DNA of 64,000 nt, from the NCBI RefSeq assembly GCF_000577275.2, contig NZ_HG916855.1, positions 992,001 to 1,056,000 on the forward strand. The letters are read 5' to 3'. Source of the stretch: Rhizobium favelukesii (GTDB taxonomy: Bacteria; Pseudomonadota; Alphaproteobacteria; Rhizobiales; Rhizobiaceae). Shown piece after piece: positions 23,468 through 32,165 of the stretch. The number at the start of each line of letters is the position of its first letter. Within the stretch, counting starts at the first letter, position 1. The position numbers and the translations under genes are program-made. The notes beneath the pieces were generated by a model, which was given only the letters and a program-made list of their open reading frames with translations, ran no database searches and had not been told where the DNA came from.

Positions 23468-25540
23468 TCACTTCGGCCTTAGCAGGGCGAGACTGCGGGG
23501 CTCCAATGGATAGTCCTCTGCTTGGGATAGGTCGGCAGCCTCAACGGCCGGATTGGACGTCGTCAGTTCAAGAACCCAGCCGGTTCCAACAGGCGGCAGA
23601 TGGAAGATCACCTGGCCATCGTGTGGGTTGAATAGGAATAGCACGTCATTCCATCCCTCCTCATCAACCAGTTCGTCACACGACAGCCGCAGTCCGAGTG
23701 TCGTGCTTCCCTCGTCATCCCAGTGCTCGTCGGTCTGCTCCCCGCCGGTGGGGTTCAGCCAGGTAATGGCGATGCCATTGCGCCAGCTTTCTCGACGCAG
23801 GAGTGGTTGGCTTTGGCGAAGTGCGATCAGCCTGCCGGTGAATTCCCGAAGTTCGGTTGCACTGTCTGGGAGGCCTTGCCAGTGAAACCAGCTGACCTCG
23901 CTATCCTGGCAGTAGCCGTTGTTGTTGCCCATCTGGCTGCGGCCGAACTCGTCTCCGGCCAGCAGCATGGGCACGCCATGGGAGAAAAGGAGCGTGGCAA
24001 GAAAGTTCCGTTTCTGGCGCTCACGGACCATATTTATGCCAGCGTCGTCGGTTGGTCCCTCGGCGCCATAATTGAAGCTCCGATTGTGGTCATGGCCGTC
24101 CTGATTGTCCTCGCCGTTCGCCTCGTTGTGTTTGTCGTTATATGAAACCAGGTCATTCAACGTAAAGCCATCATGTGCGGTCACGAAGTTGACGCTCGCC
24201 CACGGCCTGCGCCCGCGAAAGTCGTAAATATCGCCGGAGCCAAGAATTCGGGCAGCAAAGTCGCGGGCCATGCCGTCCTCGTCCTTCCAATAGTCACGCA
24301 TCGTGTCACGATATTTATCGTTCCATTCCGACCAGCCGGGTGGGAAGCCTCCAACCTGATAGCCGCCCGGACCGATATCCCAGGGCTCGCCTATGAGCTT
24401 GAGGCGGGAAAGGACGGGATCTTGACCAACAGCGTCAAAGAAGCCGCCGCGCTGATCAAATCCCTCGGGTTCGCGCCCGAGTATGGTGCCGAGGTCGAAA
24501 CGAAAGCCATCAACATTCATCACCTCCGCCCAATAGCGAAGCGAGTCCGTGATCATCTGCAAAACGCGCGGATGCGACGTATTCACGGTATTGCCGGTGC
24601 CAGTGTCATTGATGTAGTAGCGCGGCTCGCCGGGCATAGTCCGATAATAGGAGAAGTTGTCGATGCCCTTGAAGGAGAGGGTCGGGCCAAGTTCGTTGCC
24701 CTCGGCAGTGTGATTGTAGACGACGTCGAGGATGACTTCGATGCCGGCGTCGTGAAAGGAGCGGACCATATCACGAAATCCGGCAAGCCCGCGCGGACCA
24801 TAATATCTCGACGCGGGTGCGAAGAAACCAATAGTGTTGTAGCCCCAGTAATTTCTCAGGCCCTTGTCGAGGAGGTGAGGGTCGTCTGGAAAATAGTGGA
24901 CAGGCAACAGTTCGATCGAGCTCACGCCAAGGCTCTTCACATACTGCACGATCTCCCGTTCCGCGAGGCCCTCGAATGTTCCACGCAGTTCCTCCGGAAT
25001 GGCCGGATGAAGCCTGGTCATCCCGTTGACATGGGCCTCGTAGAAAATGGTGCGTGACCAGGGCGTTCCCGGTCTGGTGTCCTTTTCACTGAAGTCGGCC
25101 GCATCCACGACCCGACACTTCGGCATGTCAGGAGCGCTGTCTGTGTCGTTGAAGGACAGGTCCTTCTCTTCGCTCTCCAGATCGTAAGCGAAGGTCGTCT
25201 GGCCCCAATTCACCTCGCCGACGATCTCCCGCGCGTAGGGATCGAGCAGCAGCTTGTTGGGATTAAAGCGATGGCCGTTTTCGGGTTCGTAGGGCCCGTG
25301 GACCCGGTAGCCATAAAGCACGCCCGGCTTCAAACCTGGAATATGGCCATGCCAGATCTCATGGGTGTATTCGGGAAGCAAGATTCGCGTTTCTTTGCGC
25401 CCGTCTGCGTCGAAGAGGCAAAGCTCCACCCGCTCGGCATGGGCGGAAAACAACGCAAAGTTAACGCCGCCTTCAGTCGGCGTTGCGCCAAGCATCGTGA
25501 AGTCACCGGGATCAACGTCGTGTACAGGTTCGTGTGCCAT
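23468..25540 (-). CDS. glgX: Glycogen debranching enzyme (isoamylase type)
   Basis: GlgX/TreX (690 residues) hydrolyses alpha-1,6 branches of glycogen, giving linear maltodextrins for TreY. Domains: CBM48 (GATPTEGGVNFALFSAHAERVELCLFD), then a GH13_11 barrel with VILDVVYNHTAEG, VDGFRFDLGTILG (nucleophile Asp), LIGEPWDIGPGGYQVGGFPPGWSEWND (acid/base Glu) and FVTAHDGFTLNDLVSYNDKHNEANGE, and a C-terminal beta domain. With treY and treZ 13 kb to the left it forms a complete TreXYZ pathway. The minus-strand EcfG-like promoter at 25571-25595 supports stress control. Confidence 0.95.
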   Translation of the reverse strand: MAHEPVHDVDPGDFTMLGATPTEGGVNFALFSAHAERVELCLFDADGRKETRILLPEYTHEIWHGHIPGLKPGVLYGYRVHGPYEPENGHRFNPNKLLLDPYAREIVGEVNWGQTTFAYDLESEEKDLSFNDTDSAPDMPKCRVVDAADFSEKDTRPGTPWSRTIFYEAHVNGMTRLHPAIPEELRGTFEGLAEREIVQYVKSLGVSSIELLPVHYFPDDPHLLDKGLRNYWGYNTIGFFAPASRYYGPRGLAGFRDMVRSFHDAGIEVILDVVYNHTAEGNELGPTLSFKGIDNFSYYRTMPGEPRYYINDTGTGNTVNTSHPRVLQMITDSLRYWAEVMNVDGFRFDLGTILGREPEGFDQRGGFFDAVGQDPVLSRLKLIGEPWDIGPGGYQVGGFPPGWSEWNDKYRDTMRDYWKDEDGMARDFAARILGSGDIYDFRGRRPWASVNFVTAHDGFTLNDLVSYNDKHNEANGEDNQDGHDHNRSFNYGAEGPTDDAGINMVRERQKRNFLATLLFSHGVPMLLAGDEFGRSQMGNNNGYCQDSEVSWFHWQGLPDSATELREFTGRLIALRQSQPLLRRESWRNGIAITWLNPTGGEQTDEHWDDEGSTTLGLRLSCDELVDEEGWNDVLFLFNPHDGQVIFHLPPVGTGWVLELTTSNPAVEAADLSQAEDYPLEPRSLALLRPK

Positions 25541-25570
25541 GAGAGCCCCGCATTTAATCGGCGCGACAGG

Positions 25571-25595
25571 AACACAATTCTTCTGTGTTTGTTCC
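25571..25595 (-). promoter_or_regulatory. EcfG-like promoter of glgX
   Basis: Minus strand GGAAC (25595-25591), 16-base spacer, TGTT (25574-25571); one mismatch. Predicted start about 25 bases before ATG 25540. A plus-strand GGAAC (25569-25573) with TGTT (25590-25593) overlaps it almost symmetrically. Confidence 0.5.
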
Positions 25596-25750
25596 GAGAG
25601 GCTATTCCTCCTGAGCGTTCGGGCACGGCGGAGGACCCGAGCGACAGAATTCAGTCACGCGGTGTCGGAAGCGAGAGAATTTGTTTCACACGAACGCCAA
25701 CGGTTCCCCGTGCCGGCGTCAATCCGTTGCGACAATGCACTGTCCGTCGC

Positions 25751-25909
25751 TTAAGGGCCATCTCGGCGGCGCCTTGTAGCGCTCCTTAAAACATCCAGGT
25801 TGCGTCGCGCTTCCAGCCAGTAGTCGAGATAACCGACGCAAATATAAAGCAACCTCTTGCCGTTGATGGCGACGACCAATAACAGCGCAGCCAAAATGAG
25901 TGTTGTCAT
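25751..25909 (-). CDS. Small single-pass membrane protein
   Basis: 52 residues from ATG 25909, with GAGGAT about 7 bases upstream. Residues 2-14 (TTLILAALLLVVA) form a short transmembrane helix, followed by a Tyr/Leu-rich segment (LLYICVGYLDYWLEARR) and a very basic C-terminus. No family recognised. An EcfG-like promoter lies 28-52 bases upstream, which favours a real stress-induced small protein. Confidence 0.5.
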   Translation of the reverse strand: MTTLILAALLLVVAINGKRLLYICVGYLDYWLEARRNLDVLRSATRRRRDGP

Positions 25910-25936
25910 CGTTCGATCCTCAGTCTTTGATGAAAA

Positions 25937-25961
25937 AACCGACAAGCAGCGCTAAGGTTCC
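25937..25961 (-). promoter_or_regulatory. EcfG-like promoter of the small membrane protein
   Basis: Minus strand GGAAC (25961-25957), 16-base spacer, GGTT (25940-25937); one mismatch. Predicted start about 20 bases before ATG 25909. Confidence 0.48.
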
Positions 25962-26188
25962 ATGCTTGAACGATGCCCTCAAAGCAAAGGAATGGACACA
26001 GCCACACGACAGAGCGTTTCAGGCCCGTAGCGCATGCCGTGACCCAGGGTGCGCGCAGCGGAAGTGAGGGACAAGGCTGGAAAAATCCACCTGTGCAGAG
26101 ACTGCCGATTTCATCTCTTTCTGGGTCTGCCACGCTCGTGCCGAAATTTACTGCTGTTGGCTTCTTTCCTGAACCACGGGGGCGCCGC

Positions 26189-26719
26189 ATGGAATTCATC
26201 AATCGCTACGTTGATCGACCGTTGCTTGACGGAGCGTCGAGCGCGCTGCGCGCTTGGCATGTCCGCACCGGTCAATCCCCGGAGAGACTTGGTCCTAGCT
26301 GGAATCTTGCCGTGCTGTTTGTGCTGCTGGCACTGAGCGTCCGATTTCTTTCTGGCACCGGGTTGGTGCTGGGTGCTGCCACTTTGGTCATGCTATCCCT
26401 GCCTTCAGCGTTTAAACTCATGTCCAATCGCCGCGGCCAACTTTACAACGCACGCGCCTATCTTGCGCTTGCCACACTGGCATTGAGAAAACGCGAAACC
26501 GAGTGGGCCCTACGCTTGATGATCCTTCTGATCTCCGCCTGCCTGCCAATTCTTAGCCGATCCGATGACCCTGCGGGCAGCTTGTTTCTCATCGGCGCCA
26601 GCCTTTGGTTCGTCCTGACCGCGCCAGCAAACACATATCTGCAGGCCGCCGAGCCTCCACAGCCAAGCGATGGGGAGCCCAGCTTCAGATCAGAGCGATC
26701 GTTGCAATTCGGCTCGTAA
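26189..26719 (+). CDS. Hypothetical four-helix membrane protein
   Basis: 176 residues from ATG 26189. The N-terminal about 45 residues are hydrophilic (MEFINRYVDRPLLDGASSALRAWHV), then four hydrophobic stretches: LAVLFVLLALSVRFL, GLVLGAATLVMLSLPSAF, ALRLMILLISACLPIL and SLFLIGASLWFVLTA, with a polar tail. The longer in-frame reading from 25973 is rejected because its first 72 residues look random. No family recognised. Confidence 0.6.
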   Translation: MEFINRYVDRPLLDGASSALRAWHVRTGQSPERLGPSWNLAVLFVLLALSVRFLSGTGLVLGAATLVMLSLPSAFKLMSNRRGQLYNARAYLALATLALRKRETEWALRLMILLISACLPILSRSDDPAGSLFLIGASLWFVLTAPANTYLQAAEPPQPSDGEPSFRSERSLQFGS

Positions 26720-26950
26720 ATGGCGCGTAGCGCGTCCGTTTATTCGAGGTCATATCCGGCTGCCCGCGAGGTCAAACGCGACACCATCAAATAGCGCCGC
26801 ACCGGCACAAAGCAGCCGAAAACCGAGCCGCAATTTCCAATCCTCCCAAACCCAATTCGTCTCAATCGGCGACGCACCGTCTCGACTGGATGAAAGACAG
26901 GATAAGCGTGCCTTCTCGTCGCAATCCTGCACCGTTCACGTCATCGAAAA

Positions 26951-26962
26951 GCGGAATTCCGC
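26951..26962 (+). promoter_or_regulatory. hipBA operator 1 (perfect palindrome)
   Basis: GCGGAATTCCGC, a perfect 12-base palindrome and the best of four similar sites upstream of hipB. Likely a HipB dimer site, by analogy with the four operator palindromes of E. coli hipBA. Confidence 0.65.
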
Positions 26963-26980
26963 ACATACAACTGCACTATT

Positions 26981-26992
26981 GCGGAATTCCGT
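26981..26992 (+). promoter_or_regulatory. hipBA operator 2
   Basis: GCGGAATTCCGT, one mismatch to the palindrome; starts 30 bases after operator 1, close to three helical turns. Confidence 0.65.
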
Positions 26993-27016
26993 TTGGACAC
27001 CTACAGTGCTGGAAGT

Positions 27017-27028
27017 GCGATATTCCGC
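27017..27028 (+). promoter_or_regulatory. hipBA operator 3
   Basis: GCGATATTCCGC, 36 bases after operator 2; one changed base in each half of the core. Confidence 0.6.
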
Positions 27029-27045
27029 ACGGATTATTCCTATGA

Positions 27046-27057
27046 GCGGAATTCAGC
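27046..27057 (+). promoter_or_regulatory. hipBA operator 4, abutting the hipB start codon
   Basis: GCGGAATTCAGC, 29 bases after operator 3. It ends directly before the hipB ATG and covers the only possible ribosome site (GAGCGG), so bound HipB would also block the start region. Confidence 0.62.
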
Positions 27058-27408
27058 ATGATAGACACGATTTTCACAACTCTGGGCACGCAACTTCGTT
27101 CAGTTCGCAAGCGACGCGGCATCACTCAGCCTGACCTCGGAACGCGAACCGGGCGCGACCGAGCCCGTATATCCGAGCTCGAACGTGACCTAATAAACAA
27201 TCGCTTGGGACGCGATCGCTTAACCCTTTTTGCGGAAATTTGCGATGCCCTCGACCTCGTGCCGGTGCTGGTGCCAAGGTCGCGCGTGAACGAAGTGCGC
27301 CAGCTAATCGACGAACAGACCTTGGAGAGCCGGCACTCCCGACAGGTCACAACGGCATTCGATGAGCTTTTCGTCGATCTTGGTGAAGACGATGAAGAGG
27401 AGAGGTGA
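27058..27408 (+). CDS. hipB: HipB-type antitoxin / XRE repressor
   Basis: A 116-residue helix-turn-helix protein: QLRSVRKRRGITQPDLGTRTGRDRARISELERDLINNRLGRDRLTLFAEICDALDL is a Cro/C1 HTH. The C-terminal tail is longer than in E. coli HipB and very acidic (FVDLGEDDEEER). It should bind and neutralise HipA and repress the operon through the four palindromes upstream. Its TGA overlaps the hipA ATG (TGATG), giving translational coupling. Confidence 0.85.
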   Translation: MIDTIFTTLGTQLRSVRKRRGITQPDLGTRTGRDRARISELERDLINNRLGRDRLTLFAEICDALDLVPVLVPRSRVNEVRQLIDEQTLESRHSRQVTTAFDELFVDLGEDDEEER

Positions 27409-28694
27409 TGGCGAAGGTTCCAGCAATACTCGGTGTCTATGTTCTCGATCACGCGCTCGGTACGATCAGGGCAGGGACCTTGACGCGCGATGCCGACGGC
27501 GGCGTCGCGTTCGTTGTAGCCGAGACCTATTTGCGTGACGCAAAGCGGCCGATTCTAAGCCTCGGTTGGTACGACCCTGATGATGATGAACGCACGCGCG
27601 ATCGGCTCGCAAGCAGAGCAGATAAAATCGGACTGCGTGGCACCTTGCCCCCGTGGTTTTCCGGATTATTGCCTGAAGGCGCTTTGCGAGAACTGGTCCT
27701 GAGCGAGATGGGGCCGGGTGACCACGACGAGTTCGATGTCCTGACCCGACTGGGCGCTGATCTGCCAGGTGCCGTCCTGATTGTTCCGGAAACCGGCGTG
27801 CCGCCCTCTGCGGGCCCACTCACGCTCCAGAATGTCCACGGCTTTAAGGCACCGTTGCCAGACGGGACCATAAAATTCTCGCTCGCCGGCGTTCAGCTGA
27901 AGTTCACGGCCAACCCACAGGGCGAGCGGCTGACGGTTCCCGGTCGCGGCGATACCGGTCGTTGCATCATAAAAGTGGGGAGCGACAGGTTCCCTGGCCT
28001 CCCCGAAGCCGAACATGCGGCTATGCAACTGGCTGGAATGATCGGGGTCAGGACAGCCAACTGCCGTCTCGTTCCTCGCGAGGCAATTCAAGGCGTTCCG
28101 GTTGAACTCTTGGCGCATGGTAAGAATGTACTCGTCGTCGATCGCTTTGATCGCACTGAGGATGGCCGCGGTCGTATTCACATCGAGGATGCGGGACAGA
28201 TCCTCGGCGCAATCGGTGATCGGAAGTACACGCTGGCAACCACAGAAACCGTCATAAATATGGTTCGGCGCTTCAGCTCCGATCATCGCGACGACATCAT
28301 GGAGGCTGTTCGCCGTGTCGTTGCCGATGTCCTGCTTGGAAACGGCGACAATCATCTGAAAAACTGGTCTTTTTGCTTTCCGCAGCCAGGCGAGGTCCGG
28401 CTCTCGCCGGCCTACGATATCGTGCCGACAATCTTCTACATGCCGGCAGACAAAATGGCTCTCAGGTTTGTCAAAACACAAAACTTCGAAAACGTGGACC
28501 TCCATCGTTTCGAACGCGTCGCAAGTTTTCTCCGGCTCGACTCCAAATGGATCACCCGCGAGGTGACGACGGTCGTAAAACGCGCACTTGAATTATGGCC
28601 GTCAGCGGTGCCCGACCTGCTCGGGGAGGAGCGAGCAAAGCAGATCATCGATCGCCTCGATACGCTGAAGCTTGTCGGCGAGGTCAGAGGTTGA
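27408..28694 (+). CDS. hipA: HipA-type serine/threonine kinase toxin
   Basis: 428 residues. HipA kinases phosphorylate glutamyl-tRNA synthetase or related targets and arrest growth. Seen here: the N-terminal subdomain ([23 protein letters not shown]), the [12 protein letters not shown] nucleotide-loop region with the autophosphorylation serine nearby, the catalytic block [13 protein letters not shown] (Asp and Asn), and the metal-binding SPAYDIVPT. All key residues are present, so it should be active. ATG 27408 is chosen over GTG 27405 because it gives the typical TGATG overlap. The toxin target is unknown. Confidence 0.9.
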   Translation: MAKVPAILGVYVLDHALGTIRAGTLTRDADGGVAFVVAETYLRDAKRPILSLGWYDPDDDERTRDRLASRADKIGLRGTLPPWFSGLLPEGALRELVLSEMGPGDHDEFDVLTRLGADLPGAVLIVPETGVPPSAGPLTLQNVHGFKAPLPDGTIKFSLAGVQLKFTANPQGERLTVPGRGDTGRCIIKVGSDRFPGLPEAEHAAMQLAGMIGVRTANCRLVPREAIQGVPVELLAHGKNVLVVDRFDRTEDGRGRIHIEDAGQILGAIGDRKYTLATTETVINMVRRFSSDHRDDIMEAVRRVVADVLLGNGDNHLKNWSFCFPQPGEVRLSPAYDIVPTIFYMPADKMALRFVKTQNFENVDLHRFERVASFLRLDSKWITREVTTVVKRALELWPSAVPDLLGEERAKQIIDRLDTLKLVGEVRG

Positions 28695-28811
28695 TGCGAG
28701 AGCTGGCCGTCGCGTTGCGCCATGTGTTCGGCCCCGGGGACAATAGACATGCAACCCGTCGCCGAACTTGGTCTCTGTCGCAATGTCGACCGGACGCGGC
28801 AGGATGCATCT

Positions 28812-28836
28812 GGAACCAATTAGGCGGTCCATCGTT
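28812..28836 (+). promoter_or_regulatory. EcfG-type promoter of the DUF1328 gene (exact)
   Basis: GGAAC (28812-28816), 16-base spacer, CGTT (28833-28836). Predicted start about 22 bases before ATG 28865. Confidence 0.68.
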
Positions 28837-28864
28837 GTCATTCCACGCAATGATGGAGGTGAAA

Positions 28865-29026
28865 ATGCTTTACTATGCGTTGGTGTTCCTGGTGATAGCT
28901 CTGATTGCCGGCGTTCTGGGATTTGGCGGAATAGCAGGAGCATCCGCTTCGATCGCCCAGGTGCTGTTTTTCGTGTTCCTCGTCCTCTTTGTTGTTTCGC
29001 TTGTCATGCGTGTAGCTCGACGCTGA
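28865..29026 (+). CDS. DUF1328-family small membrane protein
   Basis: 53 residues: [25 protein letters not shown], then [18 protein letters not shown] and a basic end, the DUF1328 (YtjA-like) pattern of two transmembrane helices joined by a GFGGIAG turn. GGAGGT lies about 4-9 bases before the ATG. Inner membrane; function unknown, often induced by osmotic or envelope stress. It has an exact EcfG-type promoter directly upstream. Confidence 0.85.
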   Translation: MLYYALVFLVIALIAGVLGFGGIAGASASIAQVLFFVFLVLFVVSLVMRVARR

Positions 29027-29180
29027 CGCTTGGACATGCGTTGACGATCGTATTTGCTGCAGAAGCGAGCCGGTCAGGTGATGGAGTATTCGAAGACGCG
29101 TCGCGGCCGTGACGCGTCTTCGGCGCATCGGGGCTCGCCACAGTCGATTGTATCGGGTGAAGGCTACCAACGGTTGAGGG

Positions 29181-29211
29181 AGCGGCGGCCGCCGGGCTGG
29201 CGGCCGCCGCT
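29181..29211 (-). terminator. Strong hairpin after the DUF892 gene
   Basis: Perfect 13-bp GC-rich stem (29181-29193 pairs with 29199-29211, loop of 5), 15 bases past the stop of the minus-strand DUF892 gene. There is no T-run, but the strength and position suggest a terminator or 3'-end stabiliser; it could also serve the plus-strand DUF1328 transcript. Confidence 0.6.
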
Positions 29212-29225
29212 TGTCATTGCGAACG

Positions 29226-29717
29226 CTACGCCGCCTTCGCATTGGCGACGGTAACGGCAAGCTGCGTCAGCTTCTTGTCGGTCGCCTCCTCTTCGGCGAG
29301 GCTTTGCTTGAGGAGCGGGATCGCATTCTTGAGCCCGAGCTGATTGGCCCAGGCAATCAGCGTGCCATAGCGGGCGATTTCATAGTGCTCGACGGCCTGT
29401 GCGGAAGAGATGAGGCCCGCGTCGAGCGCCGGAGAGCCTTTGAACTCTTCCATAATATCCTCGCCTTCCGCGATAATGCCCTGAATAGCCTCGCAAGTCT
29501 TGCCACGGGCGGGTTTGCCAAGCATGTCGAACACCTGCTCCAGACGCTCGACCTGGCCTTGTGTCTCATCGCGATGCTTCTGGAAGCCGGCTTTTCCTTC
29601 CTCTGATTGCGCGGCGCGCGCCATCTTTGGAAGAGCTCGAAGAATTTGCTTCTCGGCGTAGTAGATATCTTTGAGCGTATCGAGGAAAAGATCGTCCAGC
29701 GTCTTTTGGGTTGCCAT
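29226..29717 (-). CDS. DUF892 ferritin-like protein (YciE/YciF family)
   Basis: 163 residues: LDDLFLDTLKDIYYAEKQILRALPKMARAAQSEEGKAGFQKHRDETQGQVERLEQVF, then CEAIQGIIAEG and AVEHYEIARYGTLIAWANQLG. This is the ferritin-like four-helix bundle with carboxylate and histidine metal ligands (E..H on helices 2 and 4). YciF-type proteins are stress-induced. ATG 29717 has AAAGGAGGA upstream; the 17-residue longer reading is rejected. An EcfG-like promoter lies at 29751-29775. Confidence 0.9.
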   Translation of the reverse strand: MATQKTLDDLFLDTLKDIYYAEKQILRALPKMARAAQSEEGKAGFQKHRDETQGQVERLEQVFDMLGKPARGKTCEAIQGIIAEGEDIMEEFKGSPALDAGLISSAQAVEHYEIARYGTLIAWANQLGLKNAIPLLKQSLAEEEATDKKLTQLAVTVANAKAA

Positions 29718-29750
29718 ATCGTCCTCCTTTGGCGGTTTATGCCGTGCGAG

Positions 29751-29775
29751 AACTCTCCCAGAGGCCATATGTTCC
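29751..29775 (-). promoter_or_regulatory. EcfG-like promoter of the DUF892 gene
   Basis: Minus strand GGAAC (29775-29771), 16-base spacer, AGTT (29754-29751); one mismatch. Predicted start about 28 bases before ATG 29717. Confidence 0.55.
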
Positions 29776-29926
29776 AGAACGAGTCATGAAACGTCACGTC
29801 TCGCATGGATCAGCTACTGAGGGCAGACGTGGCTGACGATGAGCTACATTGATAACGAACGAATAGACGGATCACTTTTGGCCCTAGCGGACCCATAAAT
29901 GCCGCGCGTGATTTGACGGACATTTC

Positions 29927-29959
29927 AAAAAAAGACGGGCAGCCGTCGGACCACCCGTC
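29927..29959 (-). terminator. Rho-independent terminator of the arylsulfatase gene
   Basis: On the minus strand GACGGG (29959-29954) and CCCGTC (29939-29934), with further inner pairing, form a stem followed by seven T. It begins 18 bases after the sulfatase stop. Confidence 0.75.
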
Positions 29960-29976
29960 GTCTTGAGCGCGCTCGA

Positions 29977-31662
29977 CTAATTGCCCGGCTTGTTCTTAAT
30001 GGCTGCTTCGATCTGCCGCTTTACGGCCTCGAGGTTGAACGAGGCCGGGTCCTGCATCGGCGGATAGTCTATTGCCGTGAGCGCAAGTTTGCCGACTTCC
30101 TGCTGAACACTGACGAAGCGCCAGAACTCACGAGCGAAGAAGTCATTCATGTAGCCTCCACCAAGGTCATTGAGGCTTTGCTGGCCAATCGACGGTGTCC
30201 GCTCGAATGGGTCCTGACGGATATTGACCATGGTGGGCATGTCCGTCGTGACCTTTGCGCCGGGCCAGCCCTGTGGCTGCTGCAAGAACTGGAATTTGAA
30301 GTCATCGATGCGAACTGCCCCCAGAGAAGGGCCGCCGAAGTAGAAGAATTCATGACGTGCGGATGGCGAATTGCCCTGCAACAGGTCCAACTGGTTGTAG
30401 CCGTCAAGATGGTTCTTGTAGGTCTGATCACCCAACTTCGTGCCCTTCAGAAGTTCATCGGTGATGTTTGGATTGCCAGCAGCCGCCACCAGTGTGGGGA
30501 ACCAATCCAGAGCCGAAAATATGCCGTTCTCGACCGTACCCGGCTTGACCTTGCCCGGCCAGCGGATGATGGCCGGTGCGCGGAAGCCACCCTCCATCAC
30601 GGTACCCTTGGTGCCCTTGAACGGGGTCATGCCGCCATCGGGCCAGGTGAACACCTCCGCCCCATTGTCGGTGGTGAAAACGACGATGGTGTTGTCGGTC
30701 TCTCCCGCGTCCTCCACGCATTTCAGGATCGCACCGACGCTGTCATCGAGCTGCGCCATTCCAGCTTCTTCGAGCCCGTAGTTGCTCTCGCTGTTCATGA
30801 GGGCTTGGTATTTGGGCGACAGAAAAGTCCAGACGTGCATGCGCGTCGTGTTGTGCCAGACGAAAAACGGTTTTCCGTCAGTCTTGGCCTTGTCCATGAA
30901 ATCGCACGAAGCCTTGACCAGCACTTCGTCGAACGTACCCATGTCGTATTTGGCCTTGGGGGCAATATCGTGCATGTTCGGCACGTTGGACATGTCGGGG
31001 AACGGTGCTAAGGGACCTTCGTCTACGATCCGCTGCTTGCCGACCTTGCCCCAACGCGGTTGCTCGCTCGTGTCGTCCGTGTCTGATGCAAAGCTGTGGA
31101 CCAGGTTGCGCGGCCCGACTTTGTCACGGTACGATTGGTCGTTCGGAAACGAATACCAGTAGGGGTCTGACATCGCATCGAGGTGATAAAGGTAGCCAAA
31201 GAACTCGTCGAAGCCATGCAGTGTCGGCAGAAACTTGTTCAAATCGCCGAGATGGTTCTTGCCGAATTGCCCCGTCGCGTATCCCTCGGTTTTGAGAGCG
31301 GCAGCAATCGTTGCCGCCTTGTCAGGCATGCCGACGTCTGCGCCCGCCTGACCGACGGTCGTCAGGCCGGTGCGCAACGGAATTTCGCCGGTGATGAAAC
31401 TCGCCCGGCCGGCGGTGCAACTCGCCTCCGCGTAATAGTCGGTAAACATCATGCCGTCGGCTGCCAGCTTGTCGAGATTGGGCGTCTTCCCCGACATGAT
31501 GCCCCGGTGATAGGCCCCGATATTGAACCAGCCGACATCGTCACCCATGATGACAAGGATGTTGGGTTTTGGCTGCTGTTGCTGTGCAACTGCTGGCGCA
31601 GCCAGTGCGCTCGTCAGCGCCGAAGCCAACAGACCAAAGCAAAGGTTTCTCATGCTACTCAT
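29977..31662 (-). CDS. Arylsulfatase, exported
   Basis: 561 residues of the alkaline-phosphatase superfamily. The first 26 residues are a Sec signal ending in APAVA, so it is periplasmic. PKPNILVIMGDDVGW supplies metal Asp residues; the formylglycine motif is SCTAGRASFITG, i.e. Cys-Thr-Ala-Gly-Arg, with Ala at the usual Pro position (an accepted CxAxR variant). FTTDNGAEVFTW carries further metal ligands, and FGKNHLGDLNKFLPTLHGFDEFFG is the typical Lys-His block. GGAGG is 8 bases before ATG 31662. Such enzymes scavenge sulfate from organic sulfate esters. No sulfatase-maturing enzyme is seen nearby. Confidence 0.9.
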   Translation of the reverse strand: MSSMRNLCFGLLASALTSALAAPAVAQQQQPKPNILVIMGDDVGWFNIGAYHRGIMSGKTPNLDKLAADGMMFTDYYAEASCTAGRASFITGEIPLRTGLTTVGQAGADVGMPDKAATIAAALKTEGYATGQFGKNHLGDLNKFLPTLHGFDEFFGYLYHLDAMSDPYWYSFPNDQSYRDKVGPRNLVHSFASDTDDTSEQPRWGKVGKQRIVDEGPLAPFPDMSNVPNMHDIAPKAKYDMGTFDEVLVKASCDFMDKAKTDGKPFFVWHNTTRMHVWTFLSPKYQALMNSESNYGLEEAGMAQLDDSVGAILKCVEDAGETDNTIVVFTTDNGAEVFTWPDGGMTPFKGTKGTVMEGGFRAPAIIRWPGKVKPGTVENGIFSALDWFPTLVAAAGNPNITDELLKGTKLGDQTYKNHLDGYNQLDLLQGNSPSARHEFFYFGGPSLGAVRIDDFKFQFLQQPQGWPGAKVTTDMPTMVNIRQDPFERTPSIGQQSLNDLGGGYMNDFFAREFWRFVSVQQEVGKLALTAIDYPPMQDPASFNLEAVKRQIEAAIKNKPGN

Positions 31663-32165
31663 GATGCTTGCCTCCGTTCTTGAACAGCATTCAGGGCATA
31701 AAGGTGCCCCTCCCTATGACTGCGGGTATGAGGTGGCTGCATGACGCAATGGTGCGTGCGCTTACATTCGAATGATTGTTACGTTCGACAGGAACGAGCG
31801 GCTCCTGACATGAAGATTTGGCAAATATGCAAATTGCGGGAGCCTCACGGCCGTTCCGTTGCGCCCCCAAGCAAAGATCAGGTTTAAATCCCTCCCGAGC
31901 GTTGGATGCTACCACATGTGTAGCAATTCTAATATTGCCCTAAAGGGCATACGAACACGCGTGGGTTGCTCCGAAAATTGGATGTTCCTGCAGTCGAACG
32001 TGTAGGGCCGCCTGCTTGCGCGCCTTCGGGAAAATCCGCAATATGCTGGCGATAGTGCCCATCGGATCGACATGCTGGAAGTGCGGACCCGGAAAAAACA
32101 ACTGGCTTGGCAATCAAATCTCTGCCGCAAGGCAACGAGCTGAACCGAGACGAGTAACCGAATAG
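31663..32165. other. Divergent intergenic stretch, nothing recognised
   Basis: About 500 bases between the divergent arylsulfatase and DUF763 genes. No EcfG-type promoter, repeat or convincing small gene was found. Confidence 0.45.

Larger units (their letters stand above)
26720..27057. other. Intergenic region carrying the hipBA control sites
   Basis: About 340 bases with no gene. The right 107 bases hold four copies of a 12-base palindrome (described separately). The left 230 bases show nothing recognisable. Confidence 0.55.

Noticed and set aside
24173..25057. 294-codon plus-strand open frame
   Set aside because: Antisense to glgX, with no domain or ribosome site.
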